DNA of 64,000 nucleotides, from positions 124,001-188,000 of the forward strand of contig CAKTGQ010000002.1 in assembly GCA_934561555.1 (NCBI GenBank), read 5' to 3'. The notes beneath the pieces were generated by a model. It was given only the letters and a program-made list of their open reading frames with translations. It did not search any database and was not told the origin of the DNA. Positions 1 to 7,148 of the stretch are shown piece after piece. A program made the position numbers and the translations under genes. The DNA is from an uncultured Faecalibacterium sp. GTDB lineage: Bacteria; Bacillota; Clostridia; Oscillospirales; Ruminococcaceae. How positions within the stretch are numbered: the first letter of the stretch is position 1; each line of letters starts with the position of its first letter.

Positions 1-13
1 ATCATTTCAATGC

Positions 14-196
14 TCAGTGACAGCCGCTGCAACCGCTGCAGCTGCCATTGCAGCCGCCTTCGCCACAGCCGCTGCACCCACTGCAGCCGCCGCCATGCTT
101 GTGGGAGTGCCATGTGATCCAGCCCACACCGCCAAACACGATGACTGCCACAATGATCGTGGGCAGATTAAAATTTGCAGCGAGGAATTCCATCAT
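14..196 (-). CDS. FeoB-associated Cys-rich membrane protein
   Basis: A 60-residue protein with one N-terminal membrane helix (about residues 10-30) followed by a short cytoplasmic-type tail made almost wholly of Gly, Ser and Cys, with repeated CSGC units and a final His. This is the pattern of the small FeoB-associated Cys-rich proteins found beside feoB in Firmicutes, which are thought to help ferrous iron uptake or hand-off; the exact role is not known. It lies 36 bp downstream of feoB on the same strand and is the last gene of the feo operon. I chose the ATG at 196 because an AAAGGG ribosome site sits about 10 bases before it; a GTG at 205 is possible but too close to that site. Confidence 0.85.
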   Translation of the reverse strand: MMEFLAANFNLPTIIVAVIVFGGVGWITWHSHKHGGGCSGCSGCGEGGCNGSCSGCSGCH

Positions 197-232
197 ACAA
201 AACACACCCTTTCACAATGTCATGCGGTTTGA

Positions 233-2419
233 TCAGATCTTGGTCACGTCGATCTTGACTTCGTTGTTGTTTGCGTACTTGTTGGGGCGCACCAGCAGGT
301 AGATGAACGCTGCCAGCACCACGAGCGCCACCACGCTGAACAGGCCGAAGTGCACCTCGCCGGTGATCAGGCCGCCGATCTGGTACACGACCAGAGCAGA
401 GCAGTAAGCCAGCAGGCACATATAACCGATGGCGATACCAGTCCACTTGCCGTTGTTCATCTCACGCTTGATGGCGCCCATGGCTGCGAAGCAGGGAGCG
501 CACAGCAGGTTGAAGATCATGAAGGCGTAAGCAGACAGTGCAGTGTAATCCTGTGCCACAGCGGCCCAGATCTCGTCGCCGTTCTCAGACAGCTCGCCGC
601 CGAAGTGATACAGGACGCCGAAGGTACCAACGACGTTCTCCTTGGCGATTAGGCCGGACACGGAAGCGACGGTTGCTTTCCAGTTGCCAAAGCCCAGAGG
701 TGCAAAGATCCATGCGATCTTGGTGGCGATGGCAGCCAGAACGGAGTTGTCCTGATCTTCGACCATGCCGAATGCACCGTTCTCGAAGCCAAAGCCCTGC
801 AGGAACCACAGCACGACGGTCGCAAGCAGAATGACGGAACCGGCACGCTTGATGAAGGACCAGCCGCGCTCCCAGGTTGCCCGCAGCACGTTGCCCCAGG
901 CAGGCACATGGTAAGCAGGCAGCTCCATAACGAAGGGAGCGGGGTCACCGGCAAAGATCTTGGTCTTTTTCAGGATGATGCCGGAGCAGATGATGGCAGC
1001 CATGCCGATGAAGTAAGCAGAAACAGCAACCAGCGGAGAGCCGCCGAACATGGCACCTGCGATCAGGCCGATAATAGGCATCTTAGCGCCGCAGGGGATG
1101 AAGCAGGTGGTCATGATGGTCATGCGGCGGTCACGCTCGTTCTCGATGGTACGGGAAGCCATGACGCCCGGCACGCCGCAGCCGGTGCCCACCAGCACCG
1201 GGATGAAGCTCTTGCCGGAAAGGCCGAACTTGCGGAAGATACGGTCCATGATAAAGGCAACGCGGGACATATAGCCCACGTCCTCGAGGATGGACAGCAG
1301 GAAGAACAGCACCAGCATCTGGGGCACAAAGCCCAGCACTGCGCCGACACCGGCGACGATGCCGTCCATGATCAGGCCGTACAGCCAGCCTGCCACGCCG
1401 ATGCTCTCCAAAAAGCCGCCCAGTGCATTGGGCACGAGCTCGCCGAACAGCACATCATTGGTCCAGTCAGTTGCAAAGGTGCCGATGGACCAGCCACCGT
1501 CTGCAATGGAGGTGCCCATGGACAACGAATACATCAGGATCATGACCAGTGCGAAGATGGGCAGTGCCAGCACACGGTTGGTGACAATCTGGTCGATCTT
1601 ATCGGAGATGGTCAGGTGCTCGGCGCGTGCCTTCTTCTTCACCGCCTTGTGCACCACGGTGTTGATGTAGGCGTAGCGCTGGTTGGTGATAATGCTCTCG
1701 GCATCGTCGTCCATCTCGGTTTCGCAGTCCCGGATGTGGGCGTCGATGTGGTCCACCAGTGCCTTGTCCAGCTTGAGCTCTGCCAGCACCTTCTCGTCCC
1801 GCTCGAACAGCTTGACGGCGTACCAGCGCAGAAAACGGTCATCCACCTTGCCCTGAATGCTCTCCTCAATGTGGGCAATGGCGTGCTCCACACTGCCGGT
1901 GAACACATGGGGCAGCTCGCCGGTCTTGCCGGCCTTGGCAGCTGCCACCGCAGCCTTTGCGGCGGCCTCGGTGCCCTCGCCCTTCAGTGCGCTGATCTCC
2001 ACAGCCTGACAGCCCAGCTCTGCGCTCAGCTTCTTCAGGTCGATCTTATCGCCGTTCTTGCGCACCAGATCGATCATGTTCACAGCCATGACCACCGGGA
2101 TGCCCAGCTCAATCAGCTGGGTGGTCAGGTAGAGGTTGCGCTCGATGTTGGTGCCATCAATGATGTTCAGGATGGCGTCGGGCTTTTCCTTTACAAGGTA
2201 AGTACGGGAGACCACCTCTTCCAGCGTGTAGGGGGACAGCGAGTAGATGCCGGGCAGATCCTGAATGATCACGTCCTTGTCGCCCTTGAGTTTGCCTTCC
2301 TTTTTTTCCACAGTCACGCCGGGCCAGTTGCCCACGTACTGGTTGGAGCCGGTCAGGTTGTTGAACAGGGTCGTTTTGCCGCAGTTCGGGTTGCCGGCCA
2401 GTGCAATTTTAATGCTCAT
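233..2419 (-). CDS. feoB: Ferrous iron transporter B
   Basis: FeoB is the inner-membrane Fe(II) transporter with a cytosolic G-protein domain. The 728-residue length is typical. The G domain is complete: G1 GNPNCGKT at residues 9-16, the G2 Thr in GVTVE near 36, DLPG at 54-57 and NMID at 114-117. A helical linker follows, then a polytopic membrane domain from about residue 285 to the end with the two Gate-type segments, including a CGVPG motif and a Cys-containing segment near residue 640. It follows the two feoA genes and precedes the Cys-rich partner, all leftward with short gaps. Expression is probably repressed by iron through the operator-like sites at 2982-3075. Confidence 0.97.
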   Translation of the reverse strand: MSIKIALAGNPNCGKTTLFNNLTGSNQYVGNWPGVTVEKKEGKLKGDKDVIIQDLPGIYSLSPYTLEEVVSRTYLVKEKPDAILNIIDGTNIERNLYLTTQLIELGIPVVMAVNMIDLVRKNGDKIDLKKLSAELGCQAVEISALKGEGTEAAAKAAVAAAKAGKTGELPHVFTGSVEHAIAHIEESIQGKVDDRFLRWYAVKLFERDEKVLAELKLDKALVDHIDAHIRDCETEMDDDAESIITNQRYAYINTVVHKAVKKKARAEHLTISDKIDQIVTNRVLALPIFALVMILMYSLSMGTSIADGGWSIGTFATDWTNDVLFGELVPNALGGFLESIGVAGWLYGLIMDGIVAGVGAVLGFVPQMLVLFFLLSILEDVGYMSRVAFIMDRIFRKFGLSGKSFIPVLVGTGCGVPGVMASRTIENERDRRMTIMTTCFIPCGAKMPIIGLIAGAMFGGSPLVAVSAYFIGMAAIICSGIILKKTKIFAGDPAPFVMELPAYHVPAWGNVLRATWERGWSFIKRAGSVILLATVVLWFLQGFGFENGAFGMVEDQDNSVLAAIATKIAWIFAPLGFGNWKATVASVSGLIAKENVVGTFGVLYHFGGELSENGDEIWAAVAQDYTALSAYAFMIFNLLCAPCFAAMGAIKREMNNGKWTGIAIGYMCLLAYCSALVVYQIGGLITGEVHFGLFSVVALVVLAAFIYLLVRPNKYANNNEVKIDVTKI

Positions 2420-2448
2420 TGCGGATACCTTTCCTCCCTTTGGTCTTA

Positions 2449-2670
2449 TCAGACCACTTCGATCATCTCAGCGTCGGCCTTGCGCACGCTCAGCTCGTAG
2501 TTGCGCACGGTCAGCTCCATGGGGTCGCCCAGGGGCGCCACCTTGCGCACATAGATCTGCACCCCCTTGGTGATGCCCATATCCATGATGCGGCGCTTCA
2601 CCGGGCCTTCGCCGTGCAGCCGTGCCACGGTGGCGGTCTCGCCCACCTTTACGTCTTTCAGTGTTTTCAT
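2449..2670 (-). CDS. feoA: FeoA family protein (second of the pair)
   Basis: A 73-residue SH3-like FeoA protein. FeoA proteins bind the FeoB G domain or otherwise support Fe(II) uptake. The sequence has the family pattern: a short polar start, a V-A-R-L-H-G-E-G strand with MDMGITKG in the middle and VAPLGDPMELTVRNYELSVRK near the end. A start codon 30 bases further upstream is in frame but has no ribosome site; the chosen ATG at 2670 follows GGGAGG at good distance. It ends 29 bp before feoB and follows another FeoA-like gene, so this locus keeps two stand-alone FeoA proteins. Confidence 0.93.
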   Translation of the reverse strand: MKTLKDVKVGETATVARLHGEGPVKRRIMDMGITKGVQIYVRKVAPLGDPMELTVRNYELSVRKADAEMIEVV

Positions 2671-2722
2671 CGTACTCGTTCCTCCCTTGCAGTATCTCAT
2701 GCAGCACCGGGAAGGCGCTGCC

Positions 2723-2938
2723 TCAGGCCACCATAATGCGGCTTGCCATGGTCTTATCCAGTGCCAGCCGGCTCTGCTTGACCTGCACGATCAGGTTGCC
2801 CGCGATCTCGTTGACCACGGTCACCTCGCTGCCCACCACGAACCCCAGCTCGGCCAGATGCAGCCGCACCTCGTCCTTGCCGCTGATCCTGCGGATGGTG
2901 ACGGTCTCGCCTGCTTTTGTCATCGTCAAAGGCATCAT
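2723..2938 (-). CDS. FeoA family protein (first of the pair)
   Basis: A 71-residue FeoA-type SH3-like protein and the first gene of the feo operon. It shows the expected order: a TVTIRRISG strand, HLAELGFVVGSEVTVVNEI in the centre, and LIVQVKQSRLALDKTMASRIMV at the C-terminus. It differs clearly from the second FeoA at 2449-2670, so the two are old paralogues and not a recent duplication. The start codon follows AAGGGGAG. The likely promoter (3011-3039) lies about 65 bp upstream and is overlapped by operator-like palindromes, which fits iron- or metal-dependent repression of the whole operon. Confidence 0.92.
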   Translation of the reverse strand: MMPLTMTKAGETVTIRRISGKDEVRLHLAELGFVVGSEVTVVNEIAGNLIVQVKQSRLALDKTMASRIMVA

Positions 2939-2981
2939 CGCTGTGCTCCCCTTCCATAGAAAAAAATGTGATGCTGCGGTG

Positions 2982-2997
2982 GTTAGTCAGCCGTAAC
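2982..2997. promoter_or_regulatory. Operator-like palindrome 1, feo leader
   Basis: GTTAGTCAGCCGTAAC fits GTTAG-N6-CTAAC with one mismatch and lies just downstream of the predicted feo transcription start. Its centre is exactly 30 bp from that of operator 2. A DtxR/IdeR-type or Fur-type regulator is the natural candidate because the IdeR core also contains GTTAG/CTAAC; this is inference. Confidence 0.5.
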
Positions 2998-3010
2998 TAT
3001 CAGCGTAGAC

Positions 3011-3039
3011 AGTTTACCTCTGCTAACCCAACTTGTCAA
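3011..3039 (-). promoter_or_regulatory. feo operon promoter with embedded operator 2
   Basis: Reading leftward: -35 TTGACA (3034-3039), a 17-bp spacer, then -10 TAAACT (3011-3016). A second 16-bp palindrome, GTTTACCTCTGCTAAC (3012-3027), covers the -10 box and most of the spacer, the place expected for a repressor site. Confidence 0.65.
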
Positions 3040-3059
3040 TAGTTTTTTCATATCTCATA

Positions 3060-3075
3060 GTTAGTTTATATGAAC
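3060..3075. promoter_or_regulatory. Operator-like palindrome 3 upstream of feo
   Basis: GTTAGTTTATATGAAC is a weaker match to the same GTTAG-N6-CTAAC pattern, 20 bp upstream of the feo -35 box. A related but not palindromic GTTAGCTAA lies at 3151-3159. The surrounding 3040-3180 stretch is AT-rich and holds no gene. Confidence 0.35.
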
Positions 3076-3194
3076 AAACAAATTTTATGCCGGTATCGCC
3101 CCGCATTTTTATCAAAATCATCAATGACTAACTCTATTTTTTGAAGTAAAGTTAGCTAATGTTTACATTTTTGGGAACTGTTTTGCGGTTTTAT

Positions 3195-3482
3195 AGGGCA
3201 GGGTGACTAGGGAAACTCCCCCAGTCGCCTACGGCGACAGCCCCCTCTAGGATGGGGCCCTTGGCATGGCGGGAAAGTTCCCCGCTAAAGTGCAAAGTGC
3301 CCGGACGCGCCAGTTTCGCCCTCTCAGGCGCTCCCGCGCCAGCTCTCCCAAAGGGAGAGCCAAGGTTTAAAGCCCGTTGCTGAAGTGTTAGGAGAAACGA
3401 GAAAGCTTCCGGCAGTGCTCTTGCCTCTCCCTTTGGGAGAGGTGGCATCGCCGCAGGCGATGACGGAGAGGGCGAGCTCGCT
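3195..3482. repeat. Dispersed repeat family 2, copy R1
   Basis: A GC-rich non-coding stretch built from short inverted repeats such as CTCTCCCAAAGGGAGAG and CTCTCCCTTTGGGAGAG. It shares long near-identical blocks with 37064-37262 (from GTTGCTGAAGT to GAGAGGGCGA) and 43048-43190 (CTAGGATGGGGCC through TTGGCATGGCGG). ORFs across it are not supported by ribosome sites. Repeats of this look are common between genes in gut Clostridia; function unknown. Confidence 0.7.
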
Positions 3483-3524
3483 CCCCCGTAGCGCCGCACT
3501 TTCGCAGAAAGCGGCGCTGCAAAT

Positions 3525-3692
3525 GCCGTTTCCCTCCACGACCCCTCCCGTGAAAATAGCGTTTGGAGCGGCCCGCAGGCCGCGACAAACGCGAAATAAA
3601 AATATTCTTTCCGCTGAACATGGCCAGAGCGCAAGCGGAGGCCATTCTAAATCGTCCCACCCCGCGCGGGAGCGCATTCAAAATCGTCCCCG
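3525..3692 (-). repeat. Structured repeat family 1, copy A plus truncated copy
   Basis: The full copy (3525-3658, read leftward) starts GGGACGATTTAGAATGG, has the crossing helices ATGGCC/GGCCAT and TCCGC/GCGGA, then AAAGAATATTTTTAT, a hairpin with GCCTGCGGGC at its tip, and ends TTTTCACGGGAGGGGTCGT. Directly beside it, 3660-3692 holds only the first part of another copy, with ATGCGC in place of ATGGCC. Other full copies are at 5330, 15075 and 36921. Confidence 0.75.
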
Positions 3693-3835
3693 CCCAAACG
3701 CACGACCGCCCGGCGCAGGGGCCAAAGCTGCACCGGGCGGTCATGTGTAAAAAGGAGGATCGCTCTCTCCTGTGTCGGAAGCATAGGAGAGTTGCCAGGA
3801 TAAAAGAGAGTATTTGAAAAGAGAATATCAATTTT

Positions 3836-4423
3836 TCAGGCGGCCACTGCCAGCTTTAAAATAGGCGTGCCGCTGTGGAACAGCCGCAGATACACCGCCG
3901 TGCACTTGGCAAGCTGGTCAAAGTGCTGCCGGGCGGCGGCGGGGTCGCCGTAGGACTTCCAGCACCCGCAGCAGGTAAAGCACTTGCCCCGGTAGCGGAT
4001 AAAGCCCACCACATCTTCCAGCGGATAGCCCAGAAATACCCCGATCTCGTGGGGGAAATCCGCCGCCTCCGCCGCGCAGCACAGACGCAGGCTGAGCTGG
4101 TCGATCAGCGCGTTGCAGTCCGCTGCATCTTCCGGCAGACGGTAGCCCTCCCGGGCCAAAAAGCCCCGCACAGCGGCATCTGCCAGCACGGTCTGCAGCT
4201 TGGCGGCGCGGTAGACGTACACCAGATACTGCCGGGTGGCAATGCACCCCCGCAGCACCCGCACCTGCAGGCCCTTGGGGTTCAGCTGGGCGTTCCAGCC
4301 CGCCACCCGCCGGGCAAGGTCGGCACGGTCGCGCGTTTCGTAGCGGAACAGCCCCGCAGGTTTCAGCCCCGCCAGTACCGGGGCACATTGTTCGATCATT
4401 ACGGTCTCAAAATCACGCTCCAT
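3836..4423 (-). CDS. DUF3793 family protein
   Basis: A 195-residue soluble protein of the DUF3793 family, recognised from the pattern near its end with FLGYPLEDVVGFIRYRGK, a Cys pair and a following CWKSYGD segment, and from an N-terminal CAPVLAGLKPAGLF. It is rich in Cys (CFTCCGCW near residues 150-157), which could bind a metal or cluster. Its biochemical function is unknown. In other Clostridia such genes are often near flavodoxin or iron genes (from general knowledge). Here it lies upstream of feo on the same strand and its promoter carries the same GTTAG-N6-CTAAC motif as feo, which argues for a role in iron limitation. The start follows AAAGGAG. Confidence 0.85.
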   Translation of the reverse strand: MERDFETVMIEQCAPVLAGLKPAGLFRYETRDRADLARRVAGWNAQLNPKGLQVRVLRGCIATRQYLVYVYRAAKLQTVLADAAVRGFLAREGYRLPEDAADCNALIDQLSLRLCCAAEAADFPHEIGVFLGYPLEDVVGFIRYRGKCFTCCGCWKSYGDPAAARQHFDQLAKCTAVYLRLFHSGTPILKLAVAA

Positions 4424-4484
4424 GGCGGTTCTCCTTTGGCGGCGGTGTCGGGGTCAGTGTGCCCCGGATGCCGGGCTGTTATAA

Positions 4485-4500
4485 GTAAGACGCAGCTAAC
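4485..4500. promoter_or_regulatory. Operator-like palindrome in DUF3793 leader
   Basis: GTAAGACGCAGCTAAC matches GTTAG-N6-CTAAC with one change and lies in the predicted 5' leader of the DUF3793 gene, 60-70 bases before the start codon. Confidence 0.4.
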
Positions 4501-4554
4501 CAGTACTCCAAAAAAGAAGCAGCACGCCCGGGCTGCGGGCGCTGCCGGTGGGGT

Positions 4555-4583
4555 CTTATGCGGTTAGTTATTTCTAACGTCAG
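4555..4583 (-). promoter_or_regulatory. DUF3793 promoter with perfect operator palindrome
   Basis: Leftward: -35 CTGACG (4578-4583), 17-bp spacer, -10 CATAAG (4555-4560). The spacer is filled by GTTAGTTATTTCTAAC (4563-4578), a perfect 5-bp inverted repeat with a 6-bp centre. This is the best copy of the motif that also covers the feo promoter. Confidence 0.6.
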
Positions 4584-4678
4584 TAGTGTACCACAGCACC
4601 GCCGGCTGTGTCAAGCCTTTCCGGCAAAAAAGTTATTTATGGCAAACCACGCTCGCGCTACCCTTCCGGCGGCGGCTG

Positions 4679-4687
4679 TGGTATAAT
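4679..4687 (+). promoter_or_regulatory. Extended -10 promoter of the kinase gene
   Basis: TGGTATAAT, an extended -10 box with consensus TATAAT, 55 bp before the start codon at 4742. No good -35 box is seen, as is usual for extended -10 promoters. Confidence 0.6.
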
Positions 4688-4741
4688 CGGGTATCATCGG
4701 GTCTGCCCCTTGGGGCGCACCCTGCCAAGGAGGCCAAACCC

Positions 4742-5341
4742 ATGCCCACACCCATCACCGCGTCCACCCTGTCTGCGCTGCTTGCCGCCGCGCTGGCGCA
4801 AAAGCCTACCCGCCCGCTGGTGCTGGCGCTGGACGGCCGCTGCGGCAGCGGCAAGACCACCCTTGCAAACGGGCTGGCAGCGCAGTTTCCCGGCTGCACC
4901 CTGCTGCGCACAGACGATTTTTATCTGCCGCCCGCCCAGCGCTGCCCGGACTGGGCACACACCCCCTGCGCCAACATGGACCTTACCCGCCTGCGGGACG
5001 AAGCCCTGCGCCCGGCCTACGGGGGGCAGGCGGTGGCCTACCGGGCGTACAGCTGCCGGCAGGGAGCTTATCTGCCCACGGTGCAGCTGCCCGCGCAGCC
5101 GCTGGTGATTTTAGAGGGCAGTTACAGCCACCACCCGCTGCTGCGCCCCTATGAGACGCTGCGGGTATTCGTGACCTGCACCAAGGCCGAGCAGACCCGG
5201 CGCTTACAGGCACGGGAGGGCTCACGCTACGCGGATTTTGCCGACCGGTGGGTGCCGCTGGAAGAGGGGTATTTTGCGCAGCACGGCATTGAGGAAGCAG
5301 CGGATTTTGTGGTAGATACCACCCAAGGCGGGACGATTTGA
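4742..5341 (+). CDS. Uridine kinase-like P-loop kinase
   Basis: A 199-residue P-loop kinase. The Walker A motif DGRCGSGKTT is near residues 28-37 and is followed by TDDFYLPPAQR, the DDFY signature of the uridine kinase/phosphoribulokinase group where Asp contacts the acceptor substrate. A lid-type segment with KAEQTRRLQAREG comes near residue 145. The substrate is probably a nucleoside or other small hydroxyl compound; the exact one cannot be told. ATG 4742 was chosen over an upstream in-frame start because AAGGAGG precedes it by 8 bases. The last codons and the TGA stop are supplied by the left end of repeat copy B (5330 onward), so the C-terminal GGTI was probably created or altered by that repeat. 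Confidence 0.8.
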   Translation: MPTPITASTLSALLAAALAQKPTRPLVLALDGRCGSGKTTLANGLAAQFPGCTLLRTDDFYLPPAQRCPDWAHTPCANMDLTRLRDEALRPAYGGQAVAYRAYSCRQGAYLPTVQLPAQPLVILEGSYSHHPLLRPYETLRVFVTCTKAEQTRRLQAREGSRYADFADRWVPLEEGYFAQHGIEEAADFVVDTTQGGTI

Positions 5342-5464
5342 AATGGCTTCCGCTACGCTCTAGCCATGTTCAGCGGAAAGAATATTTTTATTTGTAGTTC
5401 CGAAACGCCTGCGGGCGTTTCGGAACTACTTTTTCACAGGAGGGGTCGTAACGGGAATGGCAGC
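5330..5464 (+). repeat. Structured repeat family 1, copy B
   Basis: It starts GGGACGATTTGAAATGG and carries crossing helices ATGGCT/AGCCAT and TCCGC/GCGGA, AAAGAATATTTTTAT, then a long perfect hairpin (GTTCCGAAACGCC pairing with its complement across TGCG) and the tail TTTTTCACAGGAGGGGTCGTA. The first 12 bases overlap the end of the kinase gene. It sits between convergent genes. Confidence 0.8.
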
Positions 5465-5500
5465 AAAAAAACTCCCCCTGCACCGTGAGATGCAGGGGGG
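5465..5500 (-). terminator. Terminator of the rhamnose cluster
   Basis: Reading leftward: CCCCCTGCA, an 8-base loop, TGCAGGGGG, then AGTTTTTTT. It follows the rfbB stop by 17 bp. Confidence 0.85.
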
Positions 5501-5516
5501 GTAAATTTACAATCTG

Positions 5517-6581
5517 TTACTTATTCTTGTACATATCCTGATAGTAATTCTGGTAGTCGCCGCTGGTGACGTGGTTCATCCACTCCTCGTGGTTCAGGTA
5601 CCAGTCAATGGTCAGCACGATGCCCTTCTCGAAGGGAGTCTCGGGGTACCAGCCCAGATCGTTCTTGATCTTGGTGGGGTCGATGCCGTAGCGGCGGTCG
5701 TGACCCAGACGGTCGGCGACGTGCTTGATGAGCTCCTCGCTGATGCCCTCGTCCTGCAGACGGTCGTGGAGCTGGCTGATGATGGTCTTGACGATGAAGA
5801 TGTTGGGGCGCTCGTTGTGGCCGCCCACGTTGTACACCTCGCCGATCTTGCCGCCGTTGGCCACCATATCAATGGCCTTGCAGTGATCCTCCACATACAG
5901 CCAGTCGCGGATCTGCATACCGTCGCCGTAGACGGGCAGCTGCTTGTGGTGCTTGACGTTGTTGATCATCAGGGGGATCAGCTTCTCCGGGAACTGGTAG
6001 GGGCCGTAGTTGTTGGAGCAGCGGGTGATGTTCACCGGCATGCCGTAGGTGTCGTGGAAGGCCATGACGAACATATCGGCGCTGGCCTTGGAGGAAGAGT
6101 AGGGGCTGTGGGGGCACAGGGGCGTGGTCTCCATAAAGAAGCCGTCTGCGCCCAGAGCGCCGTACACCTCATCGGTGGACACCTGCAGGTACTTCTTGCC
6201 CTCTTTCCAGGTCTTGGCATCGGCGTCGTACCATGCCTCCTTGGCGCGCTGCAGCAGGTTGACGGTGCCCATCACGTTGCTCTGCACAAAGATCTCGGGG
6301 TTCTTGATGGAGCGGTCCACATGGCTCTCGGCGGCAAAGTTGATGACGTAGTCGAAATCGTACTTTGCAAACAGGCTCTCCACAAGCTCCTTGTCGCAGA
6401 TATCGCCCTGCACGAACACATGGCGGGGGTCGCCCTCCACGTCCTTCAGGTTTTCCAGATTGCCCGCGTAGGTCAGCTTATCCAAATTGACCAGCAGGAT
6501 CTCCGGGTATTTTTTGAGCATATAGTGCACAAAGTTGGAACCGATAAAACCGGCGCAGCCGGTGATCAGATAGGTTTTCAT
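5517..6581 (-). CDS. rfbB: dTDP-glucose 4,6-dehydratase
   Basis: Converts dTDP-glucose to dTDP-4-keto-6-deoxyglucose, step two of dTDP-L-rhamnose synthesis. The 354-residue short-chain dehydrogenase fold is complete: the NAD site TGCAGFIGSNF at residues 8-18, the catalytic STDEVYG segment with the Asp-Glu pair, YSSSKASAD with the Tyr-x-x-x-Lys pair, and the substrate-binding NNYGPYQFPEKLIPL. It is the last gene of the leftward cluster with rfbA and rfbD and is followed by a strong terminator. The start follows GAGGG about 10 bases upstream. Confidence 0.97.
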   Translation of the reverse strand: MKTYLITGCAGFIGSNFVHYMLKKYPEILLVNLDKLTYAGNLENLKDVEGDPRHVFVQGDICDKELVESLFAKYDFDYVINFAAESHVDRSIKNPEIFVQSNVMGTVNLLQRAKEAWYDADAKTWKEGKKYLQVSTDEVYGALGADGFFMETTPLCPHSPYSSSKASADMFVMAFHDTYGMPVNITRCSNNYGPYQFPEKLIPLMINNVKHHKQLPVYGDGMQIRDWLYVEDHCKAIDMVANGGKIGEVYNVGGHNERPNIFIVKTIISQLHDRLQDEGISEELIKHVADRLGHDRRYGIDPTKIKNDLGWYPETPFEKGIVLTIDWYLNHEEWMNHVTSGDYQNYYQDMYKNK

Positions 6582-6601
6582 AGGTCAGTATCCCTCTTTA
6601 T

Positions 6602-7072
6602 TTATTTGTTGTTGTCCCCGGACTGCGGGCGGGCTGCGGCGCGGGCGCGTTCCTCCTCGGCGCAGCAGTACTTTGCCACAAGGTAGAGGTTTTTGTTCAT
6701 GCTATTCATGGTCTTGCCCATCGCTTTGGTGTATGCTTCCAGCCCTTTGTTCATGCTGTGGATCTCCTCGTAGGTGGCTTGGGTGTACCGTGCCAGACCG
6801 GTGCTCATGTTGCTGAGCTCCTTGTGAGTGGCCTCGGTATGCTCCACCAGCTCCGCAAAGGCGTACAGCGCCCATGCAAGGAACATCTGCAATACCCACA
6901 GCACCACAGCGGCCGTCAGCCCCAGCACGATGGCTGAAAACCGGTTGAAGGGCTTCAGCGCTTGGTAGACCGAGCCGTACAGCATGGCTGCAAGCGCAAA
7001 CGACAGCACGCACTGCACCTTTGCAAAGATCTTTAATATCTTGACAGATCTGCTAAAAATCGCATCAAACAT
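6602..7072 (-). CDS. Small membrane protein in rhamnose cluster
   Basis: A 156-residue protein I do not recognise. It has two membrane helices (about residues 15-35 and 45-68), then a long amphipathic, mostly helical tail with regularly spaced Met, Ser and Asn (MSTGLARYTQ, EEIHSMNKGLEAYTKAMGK, MNSMNKNLY), and a charged, Pro-containing end. The tail repeats a roughly 20-residue pattern ending in MNKGL/MNKNL and probably forms a coiled coil. It lies between rfbD and rfbB on the same strand with short gaps, so it is co-transcribed with rhamnose synthesis and may belong to the cell-surface polysaccharide system. Function unknown. Confidence 0.75.
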   Translation of the reverse strand: MFDAIFSRSVKILKIFAKVQCVLSFALAAMLYGSVYQALKPFNRFSAIVLGLTAAVVLWVLQMFLAWALYAFAELVEHTEATHKELSNMSTGLARYTQATYEEIHSMNKGLEAYTKAMGKTMNSMNKNLYLVAKYCCAEEERARAAARPQSGDNNK

Positions 7073-7148
7073 GATACATCCTCAGTTCTTCCGCAGGGGG
7101 GTGTTTTAAAAGCTGTTCTCGTAAGTGGGGTGCTTATAAAACGGCTCT

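Noticed and set aside
3191..3831. Several overlapping frames in the gap between feo and DUF3793
   Set aside because: They lie over the two repeat families, have no ribosome sites and no family resemblance.
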